Below, piece by piece: positions 1 to 6,905 of a stretch of DNA of 20,126 nucleotides (positions within the stretch are counted from its first letter, which is position 1; each line of letters starts with the position of its first letter). The DNA is taken from contig JANMYF010000406.1 in assembly GCA_031381685.1 (NCBI GenBank), forward strand, positions 1-20,126, written 5' to 3'. Made by a program: the position numbers and the translations under genes. Below the pieces are notes generated by a model. That model ran no database searches, was not told where the DNA came from, and worked only from the letters and a program-made list of their open reading frames with translations. The DNA is from JANLQX01 sp031381685. GTDB lineage: Bacteria; Actinomycetota; Acidimicrobiia; Acidimicrobiales; JANYDT01.

Positions 1-893
1 ACTATCTCGCTGGCAACATCATCCTCCACAACGGTCTGCTCGTCGGCGGCCTCGCGCTCATGCTGGTCGGGCTCGGCTTCAAGATCGCTGCCGTACCGTT
101 CCACGTGTGGACGCCCGACGTCTACCAAGGCTCGCCCTCGCCGGTCACCGGGTTCATGGCCGCAGCAGCGAAGGCCGCCGGGTTCTCGGCGCTGCTGCGC
201 ATCATGCTCACCGGGCTCGGTTCACGACGCCTCGACTGGCAGCCGATCATCTGGGTGCTGGCGATCGCGTCGATGTTCCTCGGTGCGGTGCTCGCCGTCG
301 TGCAGAGCGACGTGAAGCGGATGCTGGCCTATTCGTCGATCAGCCACGCCGGCTTCATCCTCATCGGACTCCAGGCGGGCAATGCCGTCGGCCTGTCCAG
401 CTCGCTGGTGTACCTCTTCACCTACGCCGTCGTCGTGCTCGGCACGTTCGGTGTCGTCACGGTTGTCGGTGGTCGGGGCGATTCCCGCCATGATCTCAAC
501 GACTACAACGGCTTGGCCAAGCGCTCCCCGTTCCTCGCCGTGGCCCTCACCGTGTTCCTCCTCGCCCAGGCGGGGATACCGGCGACTTCAGGTTTCATCG
601 CCAAGTTCGGGGTGATCCGGGCCGCCGCCGATGCGAACTCCTACGCCATCGCCATCATCGCCATGCTGATCTCGGTGGTCGGCGCGTTCTTCTACCTTCG
701 GGTGATCCTGCGGATGTGGGCCGGCGGCGACGACCATGCCGACGGCCACGGCTCCGACGACGCCGTGGTTGCGCAGATCCGCATGCCGATCGCCACGCAA
801 CTGGCCATCGCCATCGCGTTCGCCTTCACCATCGCCGTGGGCATCCTTCCCCAGACCATCATCGACTTCGCCGATCGCGCGTTGCTGCGGTGA
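1..893 (+). CDS. nuoN: NADH-quinone oxidoreductase subunit N (C-terminal part, 5' end outside window)
   Basis: This is the C-terminal part (about 296 residues, reading from base 3) of the NuoN antiporter-like membrane subunit of complex I, which takes part in proton pumping during NADH:quinone oxidoreduction. The frame is open to the left edge, so the true start is upstream. Visible hallmarks are the motif KIAAVPFHVWTPDVYQGSPS with its conserved lysine, the block SDVKRMLAYSSISHAGF, and several hydrophobic helices up to the TGA at 891-893. The last helix ends in a short charged tail, as expected for the family. nuoA follows 58 bases later. In the common nuo order nuoN is last and nuoA first, so finding nuoN before nuoA-nuoB suggests a rearranged or split complex I locus. 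Identification is firm. Confidence 0.95.
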   Translation, partial: YLAGNIILHNGLLVGGLALMLVGLGFKIAAVPFHVWTPDVYQGSPSPVTGFMAAAAKAAGFSALLRIMLTGLGSRRLDWQPIIWVLAIASMFLGAVLAVVQSDVKRMLAYSSISHAGFILIGLQAGNAVGLSSSLVYLFTYAVVVLGTFGVVTVVGGRGDSRHDLNDYNGLAKRSPFLAVALTVFLLAQAGIPATSGFIAKFGVIRAAADANSYAIAIIAMLISVVGAFFYLRVILRMWAGGDDHADGHGSDDAVVAQIRMPIATQLAIAIAFAFTIAVGILPQTIIDFADRALLR

Positions 894-937
894 CCCACTC
901 CGCCATATCGACTTCACCGTCCCCGTCGCTCTCCCGG

Positions 938-943
938 TAGGCT
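938..943 (+). promoter_or_regulatory. Possible -10 hexamer (TAGGCT) for nuoA
   Basis: TAGGCT lies 8 bases before the chosen GTG start of nuoA, and there is no Shine-Dalgarno sequence. It fits the TAnnnT pattern seen before several other genes in the window and would give a leaderless or nearly leaderless transcript. Transcription from nuoN may also read through. Confidence 0.35.
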
Positions 944-951
944 CCTCGCTC

Positions 952-1317
952 GTGTCGGACTTTCTCCGCTCCTATCTCACCGTCGTCTTCCTCGCCGTCG
1001 CCGCGTTCGCCCTCGTCGGCGGCACGTTGTCGCTCTCGCGGCTGGTGCGGCCGAAGAACCCGTCGGCCTCCAAGCTCGTTGCGTACGAGTCCGGCGTCGA
1101 CCCGGTGGGCACGGGGTGGTCACAGAGCCAGATCCGCTACTACCTCTATGCGTTGCTCTTCGTGATGTTCGACGTCGAAGCCGTGTTCTTGTTCCCGTGG
1201 GCGTTGCGACTCGAGCTCTTCGGGGTGTTCGGCCTCATCGAGATGGGCATCTTCGTGTTCATCCTGCTGCTCGGCCTTATCTACGCATGGCGTAAGGGAG
1301 TGCTCCGGTGGGTCTGA
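952..1317 (+). CDS. nuoA: NADH-quinone oxidoreductase subunit A
   Basis: A 121-residue membrane subunit of complex I, within the usual 115-145 range. It has three hydrophobic helices. The conserved loop is present: YESGVDPVGTGWSQSQIRYY, followed by FDVEAVFLFPWA, which holds the acidic residues typical of NuoA. The reading frame is open further upstream, but that extension is the shadow of nuoN. GTG at 952 is chosen because it puts the first helix at the usual distance and a TAGGCT box sits 8 bases upstream. The last ten codons (AWRKGVLRWV) lie in a 31-bp sequence repeated exactly 53 bases further on, where the copy carries the nuoB start. Identification is firm; the start is moderately supported. 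Confidence 0.93.
   Translation: MSDFLRSYLTVVFLAVAAFALVGGTLSLSRLVRPKNPSASKLVAYESGVDPVGTGWSQSQIRYYLYALLFVMFDVEAVFLFPWALRLELFGVFGLIEMGIFVFILLLGLIYAWRKGVLRWV
1285..1315 (+). repeat. 31-bp exact direct repeat, copy 1 (end of nuoA)
   Basis: This 31-bp segment is identical to 1338-1368. Copy 1 encodes the last ten residues of NuoA and also contains an AAGGGAG ribosome-binding site followed by a GTG, exactly as in the copy that starts nuoB. The two copies are offset by 53 bases. Confidence 0.95.
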
Positions 1318-1370
1318 GTCCGGCAACAATCAGCACAGCATGGCGTAAGGGAGTGCTCCGGTGGGTCTAG
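1308..1370 (+). other. 20-codon open frame created by the duplication
   Basis: The GTG in repeat copy 1 has the same AAGGGAG site at the same spacing as nuoB. It opens a frame starting with the NuoB-like residues MGL. The frame runs through the spacer and ends with a repeat of NuoA's tail (AWRKGVLRWV) at the TAG at 1368-1370, inside the nuoB start region. It is most likely a by-product of the duplication, but it could be translated and couple nuoA to nuoB. No function is claimed. Confidence 0.35.
1338..1368 (+). repeat. 31-bp exact direct repeat, copy 2 (nuoB ribosome-binding site and start)
   Basis: Identical to 1285-1315. This copy contains the AAGGGAG site (1347-1353) and the GTG start of nuoB at 1361. 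Read in the nuoA frame, copy 2 again spells the NuoA tail and then a TAG. This suggests that nuoA originally ended here, overlapping the nuoB start. Confidence 0.95.
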
Positions 1371-1885
1371 TCGAGAACGGCTTCTTCAAGTCGAAGGGAC
1401 CGGTGAAGCCGCTCACCACGCTGCTGAACTACAGCCGCAAGTACTCGCTCTGGTGTTACCAGTGGGGCTTGGCGTGCTGCGCCATCGAGATGGGCGCCGC
1501 CTTCGGGTCGCCTCGCTACGACGTGATGCGCCTCGGCGTGATTCCGTTCCCGGCCTCGCCGCGCCAGGCCGACCTCGTGTGCATCTCCGGCACCGTCACC
1601 GACAAGATGGCCCCGGCCATCAAGCGGCTGTATGACCAGATGCCGGAGCCGAAGTACGTGATCTCCATGGGATCGTGCGCCAACTGCGGCGGGCCCTACT
1701 GGGACAGCTACTCCGTCACCAAGGGCGTCGACCAGATCATCCCCGTCGACGTCTACGTGCCCGGCTGCCCGCCCCGTCCCGAAGCGCTCCTCGAAGGAAT
1801 CGTGCTCCTGCAGGAGCGCATCCAGAACGAGGACATGGCCGAGAAGTGGCGGGCCGAACCGATCTACATGTCGGAAACCCGCTAG
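1361..1885 (+). CDS. nuoB: NADH-quinone oxidoreductase subunit B
   Basis: A 174-residue hydrophilic subunit of complex I that holds the terminal [4Fe-4S] cluster N2 and passes electrons to quinone. The tandem cysteines C39-C40 (GLACCAIEM), C106 (MGSCANCGG) and C136 (VPGCPPRPE) match the four N2 ligands of the family. C109 is an additional cysteine next to C106. The GTG start at 1361 is supported by AAGGGAG seven bases upstream and by the family N-terminus. It lies within the second copy of the 31-bp repeat. No nuoC or nuoD follows; the next gene belongs to a molybdenum hydroxylase, so the rest of the peripheral arm must be encoded elsewhere (possibly upstream of nuoN). Confidence 0.96.
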   Translation: MGLVENGFFKSKGPVKPLTTLLNYSRKYSLWCYQWGLACCAIEMGAAFGSPRYDVMRLGVIPFPASPRQADLVCISGTVTDKMAPAIKRLYDQMPEPKYVISMGSCANCGGPYWDSYSVTKGVDQIIPVDVYVPGCPPRPEALLEGIVLLQERIQNEDMAEKWRAEPIYMSETR

Positions 1886-1948
1886 TCCGAAAAGAGCACG
1901 AGCAGGCAGGATTTCCCCTCGCGGCAACACCAATCCGGCGATGGCAGG

Positions 1949-2845
1949 ATGGCGCTCGTGAAGTTTCCTGGGTTCGTCTATCACCGGCCGACCTCGCTCG
2001 AGGAGGCCGTCGAACTGCTCGGACGCCTCGGCGGTGAGGCCAAGGTCCTCGCCGGCGGACAGTCGCTGCTGCCGGTCATGGCGTTGCGCCTTGGGCAACC
2101 GGAGCACCTCATCGACATCTCCCGAGTCCGCGAGCTCGATGTTCTCGCCCACGACGAAGGCGTCGTGCGCGTCGGCGCAATGGTCACGCATGCCCAGGTG
2201 GAGGACGCTCCCATGATTCGCAGGTACGCCCCGCTGCTCGCCGATGCGATGCCCTGGATCGCCCATCGCGCGGTGCGCAATCGCGGCACGGTGTGCGGCA
2301 GCCTGGCCCACGCCGACCCTGCTGCCGAACTTCCCGCCATCGCGCTCGCGCTCGACGCGTCGTTGGTCGCTCGGTCCGTTCGTGGAGAACGGATCATCGC
2401 GGCGAGCGACTTCTTCGAAGGGTTCCTCACGACGTCGCTTGCTCCGGATGAGCTGCTGTGCGAAGTCCGGTTCCCCGCAGTGGCGCCCGGCACCGTGACC
2501 GCCGTCAACGAGGTGTGTCGTCGCCACGGCGATTATGCGATGGTCGGGCTTGCCGCCTCGTTGCGACGTGACAGTGCGGGATCGATCGACGATATCGCGC
2601 TCGCGCTGTTCGCCATCGGGTCGACCGCGGTGCGCGCCACGAATGCGGAGAACGCCCTTCGGGGACGCGCGCTCACCGACGACACGATTGCGGCTGCCGT
2701 CACGGCGCTGCGCGAGGAACTCGATCCGCCGGGTGACAATCACGCGTCACCGGCCTATCGGCGACACGTCGCCGGTGTCGTCCTGGACCGCACGCTGCGG
2801 CGGTTCGCGTCCGACGCCGAGACGATTTCGGGAGACGCAGCATGA
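1949..2845 (+). CDS. Molybdenum hydroxylase FAD-binding (medium) subunit, CoxM/CutM-like
   Basis: A 298-residue flavoprotein subunit that carries electrons from the iron-sulfur subunit to an external acceptor. FAD-binding signatures are AGGQSLLPVMALR (residues 35-47) and TVCGSLAHADPAAELPA (114-130). The second usually reads T-x-G-G-S, so C116 replaces the first glycine position of the typical motif. The C-terminal region (from about residue 175) matches the CO-dehydrogenase flavoprotein C-terminal domain in layout. The gene starts 63 bases after nuoB and overlaps the next gene by ATGA. An ATG eight bases upstream is in another frame. No strong ribosome-binding site is seen apart from GGCAGG directly before the ATG. 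The family is certain but the substrate is not. Confidence 0.9.
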   Translation: MALVKFPGFVYHRPTSLEEAVELLGRLGGEAKVLAGGQSLLPVMALRLGQPEHLIDISRVRELDVLAHDEGVVRVGAMVTHAQVEDAPMIRRYAPLLADAMPWIAHRAVRNRGTVCGSLAHADPAAELPAIALALDASLVARSVRGERIIAASDFFEGFLTTSLAPDELLCEVRFPAVAPGTVTAVNEVCRRHGDYAMVGLAASLRRDSAGSIDDIALALFAIGSTAVRATNAENALRGRALTDDTIAAAVTALREELDPPGDNHASPAYRRHVAGVVLDRTLRRFASDAETISGDAA

Positions 2846-3369
2846 CCACGAACGAAGTCGGGTCCGTTTCAGCGCCGGTGTCGCTCACCGTCAACGGCAC
2901 CACGGTGGAACGCGACGTGGCGGTGCGCACCTCGCTCGCCGATTTCCTTCGTGAGGACCTGCGGCTGACCGGTACGCACCTCGGGTGTGAGCACGGGGTG
3001 TGCGGGGCGTGCACGGTGCTGCTCGACGGTGCCGCGGTGCGGTCGTGCCTCATGCTCGCGGTGCAGGCCGACGGCACGGCAATCACGACGATCGAAGGGC
3101 TCGCCGCGCCCGACGGCACGCTGTCGCCGCTCCAGCAGTCGTTCATGGACCATCACGGCTTCCAGTGCGCGTTCTGTGCACCCGGCTTCATCCTCACGGC
3201 ACAGACACTGATCGACCGAGGGGTGCCGCTCAGTCGCGAAGATCTGCGCGCCGAGATATCCGGCAACCTGTGTCGCTGCACCGGCTACGCCTCGATCCTC
3301 GAGAGCATTGAGGCCGCCATCACCGAAGCACTCGGGCCGCTTGCCGATTCGAACGGAGCGGCGAAATGA
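2842..3369 (+). CDS. Molybdenum hydroxylase 2Fe-2S (small) subunit, CoxS/CutS-like
   Basis: A 175-residue iron-sulfur subunit that relays electrons from the Mo centre to FAD. The plant-type [2Fe-2S] cluster ligands are C49, C54, C57 (CEHGVCGACTVLLDG) and C69. The second cluster is held by C109, C112 (CAFCAPGF) and C144, C146 (CRCTGY). All eight cysteines are present. It overlaps both neighbours by ATGA (2842-2845 and 3366-3369), which indicates translational coupling and 1:1:1 assembly. The N-terminal extension of about 12 residues before the ferredoxin fold is slightly longer than usual. There is no signal peptide, so the complex is probably cytoplasmic. Confidence 0.94.
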   Translation: MTTNEVGSVSAPVSLTVNGTTVERDVAVRTSLADFLREDLRLTGTHLGCEHGVCGACTVLLDGAAVRSCLMLAVQADGTAITTIEGLAAPDGTLSPLQQSFMDHHGFQCAFCAPGFILTAQTLIDRGVPLSREDLRAEISGNLCRCTGYASILESIEAAITEALGPLADSNGAAK

Positions 3370-5915
3370 GGGCGTCGTTGGTGGGCAAGCTCGTCGGGTC
3401 GAGCGTGACCCGCAAGGAGGACCGTCGGCTCCTGATCGGCAAGGGTTCCTACGTGGCCGACGTCGTCGTCGACGGGATGGTCCACGCGGCGTTCCTGCGG
3501 AGTCCCCACCCGCACGCCGAGATCGTCCGCATCGATGCCGTCAAGGCGCGTCGTGCGCCCGGCGTGGTGGCGGTCTACACCGGAGAGGAGATGAAGGCGA
3601 AGACGAATCCGTTCGTGAACTTCGCCATGTTGGCCGGCCTCTATTCGCCGGTGTTCTGGCCCCTGGCCACCGGTCGCGTGCGGATGGTCGGCGACCCCGT
3701 TGCGTTGGTCATCGCGTCATCACGTGCCGAGGCCGAAGACGCGCTGGAGTACATCGAGGTCGAGTACCGGCTGCTTCGCTCGGTCGGCACGATCGCCAAA
3801 GCGCTCAGTCCGGGAAGCGAGCAGCTCTGGCCGAAGAACGGCGGCAACGTCGTCTACGAGCACACCGACACCTTCGGAGATGTCGACGCCGTCTTCGCCT
3901 CGGCCGAACACGTCTTCACCGAGCGCTTCTCCAGCCATCGTCAGTCGAACCAGCCGATGGAGACCCGCGGTTGCGTCGCCGAGGTCAACCCGACCGAACT
4001 GGTCTTCCATTCCGCAACGCAATCGGCTCACTCGCTCCGGTGGATCCTGGCCATCGGCACGAGCCGCGCCGGCGCCGTCGACACCCTGAAGGCGCTCAAG
4101 GCCAACCGCGCCCGTCTGAAGTCGTTCGGCAAAGGAGCCAAAGAGTTCCTCACCGCGAACCAAGACGAGCTGAGCAAGAACGACAACGCCGGGATGATCC
4201 ACCAGGTCCGACGCGACCCGTCCACCCTTCGTCACATGAGCCGCCTGTTCGCCAACACGTTGGCGATGGATGCCCGTCACCTCCCTCGCGTGGTCGCCGG
4301 CGACATCGGCGGTGCCTTCGGCGTGAAGGGCCATCCGTCTCGCGAAGACGTGGCGGTCTGCGCTGCAGCCATCGACCTCGGACGATCGGTCAAGTGGATC
4401 GAGGATCGTGTCGAGCACCTCACCGTCGGGGGAACAGCGCGCGACGAAACGATCACGATGGCCATGGCCGTCGACGACGACGGTCATGTTCTTGGTATGC
4501 GCGCAGATCTTGTTGTCGATCAAGGCGCGTATCCGGCGATTCCCTTCGGGGCGCCGCTGTTCACGCGGATCATGAAGGTGATGATGCCCGGAACGTATCG
4601 TCCGGAGGCGTTCGAACTACGGACGCGCGTCGTCGCCACGAACAAGGCGCACTACGTGGCCTATCGGGGACCTTGGGCCAATGAGACCTGGGCCCGCGAG
4701 CGGATGCTCGACATCGTCGCCCGCCGTCTCGGGATGTCCTCCACGGAGATCCGTCTGCGCAACATGTACGGGCACGACGAGCTGCCGGTGAAGATGATCA
4801 CCGGCCCCACGCTCGACATCGAGATGTCGGCCAAAGCCACACTCGAGCGGGCCATCGAGCTTGCCGATGTCGGCGCCTTCCGCAACGCACAGACGCGAGC
4901 CCGCGAGTCGGGGAAGCTCCTCGGCATCGGTTTCGCGACGTTCCACGAAGCCGCGCCCGGCCCGCCCGACTACGCCGACGCCCTGCTGCCCGGTGGAGGC
5001 ATGATCTCGTCCGAGCCGATCCGTACCGTGCTCGAAGCCGATGGAACGGTTTCGGTGTTCACCCAGCAGGTACCCCACGGGCAGAGCCATGAGACGACCT
5101 TCGCCCAGGTCGCCGCCGACGAGCTCGGCGTGCCGTTCGATCAGGTCACCGTCGTGTTCGGCGATACCAACCGCACACCATTCGGTCTGATGGGTACCGG
5201 TGGAAGTCGGGGCGGTCCCATGGCCGGCGGCGGGTCGATGTTCGCGGCGCGTGACCTCCGCAAGCTGATCGTGGATCAGGCGGCCGGTCTGCTGGAAGCG
5301 GCTGTGGAGGACGTCGAGATCACCGACGGCACGATTCATGTTGCCGGTGTTCCGGCGCGTGGCATCTCGTTCGCCGACGTGGCGGGTTCTGTGCGTCGCG
5401 AAGGCAAAGCCGAGCTCGCGTCGTCGGTCTCTTACGACGGCGGCCGCGGTGGCTGGGTGCAGGCAACGCATGTGTGCTTCGTCGAGATCGACGCGGACAC
5501 CGGCATGGTTTCGATCCCGCGCTACGTGGTGGTCGAGGATTGCGGTGACCTCATCAATCCGGCCGTTGTCGACGGCCAGATCCGCGGTGGGGTTGCCCAG
5601 GGTGTCGGAGCGGTGCTCTATGAGAAGGTGGCCTACGACGCCGACGCCAACTTCCAGTCGTCGACCTTCATCGACTACCTGATCCCCACGGCCGTGGAGA
5701 TCCCTGCGGTGGAGATCCACCACCTGCAGACGCCGAGCGACAAGCCGGCCAACTTCCGGGGCGTCGGCGAAGGCGGGATGGTCGGTGCACCCGCGGCCAT
5801 CACCAATGCCATCGAAGATGCTCTGGCCCACCTCGGGGTCACCGTGACGGAGCAGTATCTGCCACCGACCCGGATTCTCGAACTGATGGGTGTCATCGCC
5901 CGATCGGCAGAGTGA
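3366..5915 (+). CDS. Molybdenum hydroxylase Mo-cofactor (large) subunit, xanthine dehydrogenase/CoxL superfamily
   Basis: An 849-residue catalytic subunit binding the molybdopterin cytosine dinucleotide cofactor. Visible motifs are QPMETRGCVAEV (196-207), GDIGGAFGVKGHPSREDVA (312-330), the active-site loop VAYRGPWANETWARERM (431-447), GTGGSRGGPMAGGG near 610-623, and GVGEGGMVGAPAA (799-811), whose E802 matches the catalytic glutamate of the family. The loop is neither the AYxCSFR of true (form I) CO dehydrogenase nor the AYRGAGR of form II, so carbon monoxide should not be assumed as substrate. Between HSLRWIL (222-228) and GDIGGAFG (312-319) there are about 60 residues more than in typical homologues; the segment is rich in Lys, Arg and Ala and looks helical. 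No Mo-cofactor maturation gene (CoxD, CoxE or XdhC type) is in the window. Confidence 0.9.
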   Translation: MRASLVGKLVGSSVTRKEDRRLLIGKGSYVADVVVDGMVHAAFLRSPHPHAEIVRIDAVKARRAPGVVAVYTGEEMKAKTNPFVNFAMLAGLYSPVFWPLATGRVRMVGDPVALVIASSRAEAEDALEYIEVEYRLLRSVGTIAKALSPGSEQLWPKNGGNVVYEHTDTFGDVDAVFASAEHVFTERFSSHRQSNQPMETRGCVAEVNPTELVFHSATQSAHSLRWILAIGTSRAGAVDTLKALKANRARLKSFGKGAKEFLTANQDELSKNDNAGMIHQVRRDPSTLRHMSRLFANTLAMDARHLPRVVAGDIGGAFGVKGHPSREDVAVCAAAIDLGRSVKWIEDRVEHLTVGGTARDETITMAMAVDDDGHVLGMRADLVVDQGAYPAIPFGAPLFTRIMKVMMPGTYRPEAFELRTRVVATNKAHYVAYRGPWANETWARERMLDIVARRLGMSSTEIRLRNMYGHDELPVKMITGPTLDIEMSAKATLERAIELADVGAFRNAQTRARESGKLLGIGFATFHEAAPGPPDYADALLPGGGMISSEPIRTVLEADGTVSVFTQQVPHGQSHETTFAQVAADELGVPFDQVTVVFGDTNRTPFGLMGTGGSRGGPMAGGGSMFAARDLRKLIVDQAAGLLEAAVEDVEITDGTIHVAGVPARGISFADVAGSVRREGKAELASSVSYDGGRGGWVQATHVCFVEIDADTGMVSIPRYVVVEDCGDLINPAVVDGQIRGGVAQGVGAVLYEKVAYDADANFQSSTFIDYLIPTAVEIPAVEIHHLQTPSDKPANFRGVGEGGMVGAPAAITNAIEDALAHLGVTVTEQYLPPTRILELMGVIARSAE

Positions 5916-5998
5916 AGACGAATACGAGCCAGGAGGTCGTGGTGGTTCGTCAGCGGTGCTCCGGTGCGCCGCCGACAATCCTCTGCCGGGTGGCCTCC

Positions 5999-6004
5999 TA
6001 CCGT
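5999..6004 (+). promoter_or_regulatory. Possible -10 hexamer (TACCGT) for the CHAP amidase gene
   Basis: TACCGT lies seven bases before the ATG at 6012. The same hexamer occurs before the DinB-like gene (10879) and near the right end (20039). No Shine-Dalgarno site is present, so a leaderless message starting at or next to the ATG is likely. This also favours 6012 over the upstream GTG at 5964. Confidence 0.45.
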
Positions 6005-6011
6005 GACGCCC

Positions 6012-6905
6012 ATGACCCCGCGAGTGGCTGCGCTTCCGGTTGAACTGCTGTCGCTTGTCAATGCGTTGGAAGGATGCGCGCTTACCATTGAGAGTGCCGC
6101 TCGTCGCGTGGGTACGGGAAGTGCGGCGTACCACGCGACGGCTGTTGCGTCGCTCGCCCGGACCGCCCGATCAGTCGAGACCTCCGTGGCATTCGTCGCC
6201 CGGCGGCTCGGTGCAGCGGATGCTCCCGGCGGCCGGGCCCTCCCTCTGCCGGCCCTCGTTGCGGGGCCATCCGCAGCGGTTGGCTATCCCTGGCCGGCGC
6301 AGCCTCTCGGACCGTTGTCCGACGGCGATCCGCGCAACGACGTTCTCCGTGTCGCGGCCAGCCAGCTCGGTGTGCGGGAACGGGGGCGCAACTTCAACGA
6401 CTATGGCGAGTGGTTCGGTGCGAACGGCGTGTTCTGGTGTGCCGAGTTCGTCTCGTGGGCGTTCGCGCACGCCGGTCATCCGTTGCCGATCAGTATCGGC
6501 GCGGGCAAAGGTGCGTCGGGCTATGCCTACTGCCAATACGGGCGTGACGCGGCGTACAAACGCGGTGAGCTGTTCTCCCGTCCCCGACCCGGTGATGTCT
6601 TCTTTCACTTCCGGCATGGCGACCGCGGCCCCGGGCACACCGGGATCGTCGTCGACGTGCTGCCCGATGGTCGGGTCGTGACGATCGAGGGGAATGCCGG
6701 GCCGCGGAGCGGTCGTGACGGCGGGGGCGTGGTGAAGCAGACCCGCTCGCTCGCGTACTCACGGGGTCTCACGTTCTGGCGGGTGTTGCCGCCCTCGCCG
6801 GACGATGACCGCGGACCTGACGACCTGGCGCCGCGCCCGAGCACGCTCGAACCTCGTCGTCGCCGGACGCCACGTCGAGCAACTCGTAGTGCAGCTACGC
6901 GTTGA
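6012..6905 (+). CDS. CHAP-domain amidase/peptidase with N-terminal helical module
   Basis: A 297-residue protein. Residues about 5-68 are Ala/Val-rich and predicted helical, resembling a helix-turn-helix hairpin. Residues 70-105 are a Pro/Ala/Gly linker. Residues 108-258 form a CHAP (NlpC/P60-clan) domain with catalytic C143 in FWCAEFVSWAF, H209 in GHTGIVV, and the polar TIEGN at 224-228. The C-terminal tail (280-297) is Arg-rich. CHAP domains cut peptidoglycan amide bonds, so export would be expected, but no signal peptide is seen. The N-terminal helical module may serve an alternative (type VII-like) export route, or the enzyme could act inside the cell or on phage-type targets; this is inference. 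The gene converges with the MFS gene and overlaps it by 11 bases. A GTG at 5964 would add 16 Arg/Pro-rich residues. Confidence 0.82.
   Translation: MTPRVAALPVELLSLVNALEGCALTIESAARRVGTGSAAYHATAVASLARTARSVETSVAFVARRLGAADAPGGRALPLPALVAGPSAAVGYPWPAQPLGPLSDGDPRNDVLRVAASQLGVRERGRNFNDYGEWFGANGVFWCAEFVSWAFAHAGHPLPISIGAGKGASGYAYCQYGRDAAYKRGELFSRPRPGDVFFHFRHGDRGPGHTGIVVDVLPDGRVVTIEGNAGPRSGRDGGGVVKQTRSLAYSRGLTFWRVLPPSPDDDRGPDDLAPRPSTLEPRRRRTPRRATRSAATR

Noticed and set aside
1367..2743. Long open frame (458 codons) on the minus strand across nuoB and the FAD-subunit gene
   Set aside because: It is antisense to two clearly recognised genes. Its protein is rich in Arg, His, Gly and Asp as expected from high-GC antisense, and shows no family motif.
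3366..5915. Annotation of the Mo-hydroxylase as carbon monoxide dehydrogenase
   Set aside because: The loop VAYRGPW lacks the form I AYxCSFR signature and differs from form II, so only the superfamily level is supported.
4617..6134. Long minus-strand open frame (505 codons) opposite the Mo-hydroxylase large subunit
   Set aside because: Antisense shadow of a well supported gene; composition is typical of reversed high-GC coding DNA with no domain motifs.
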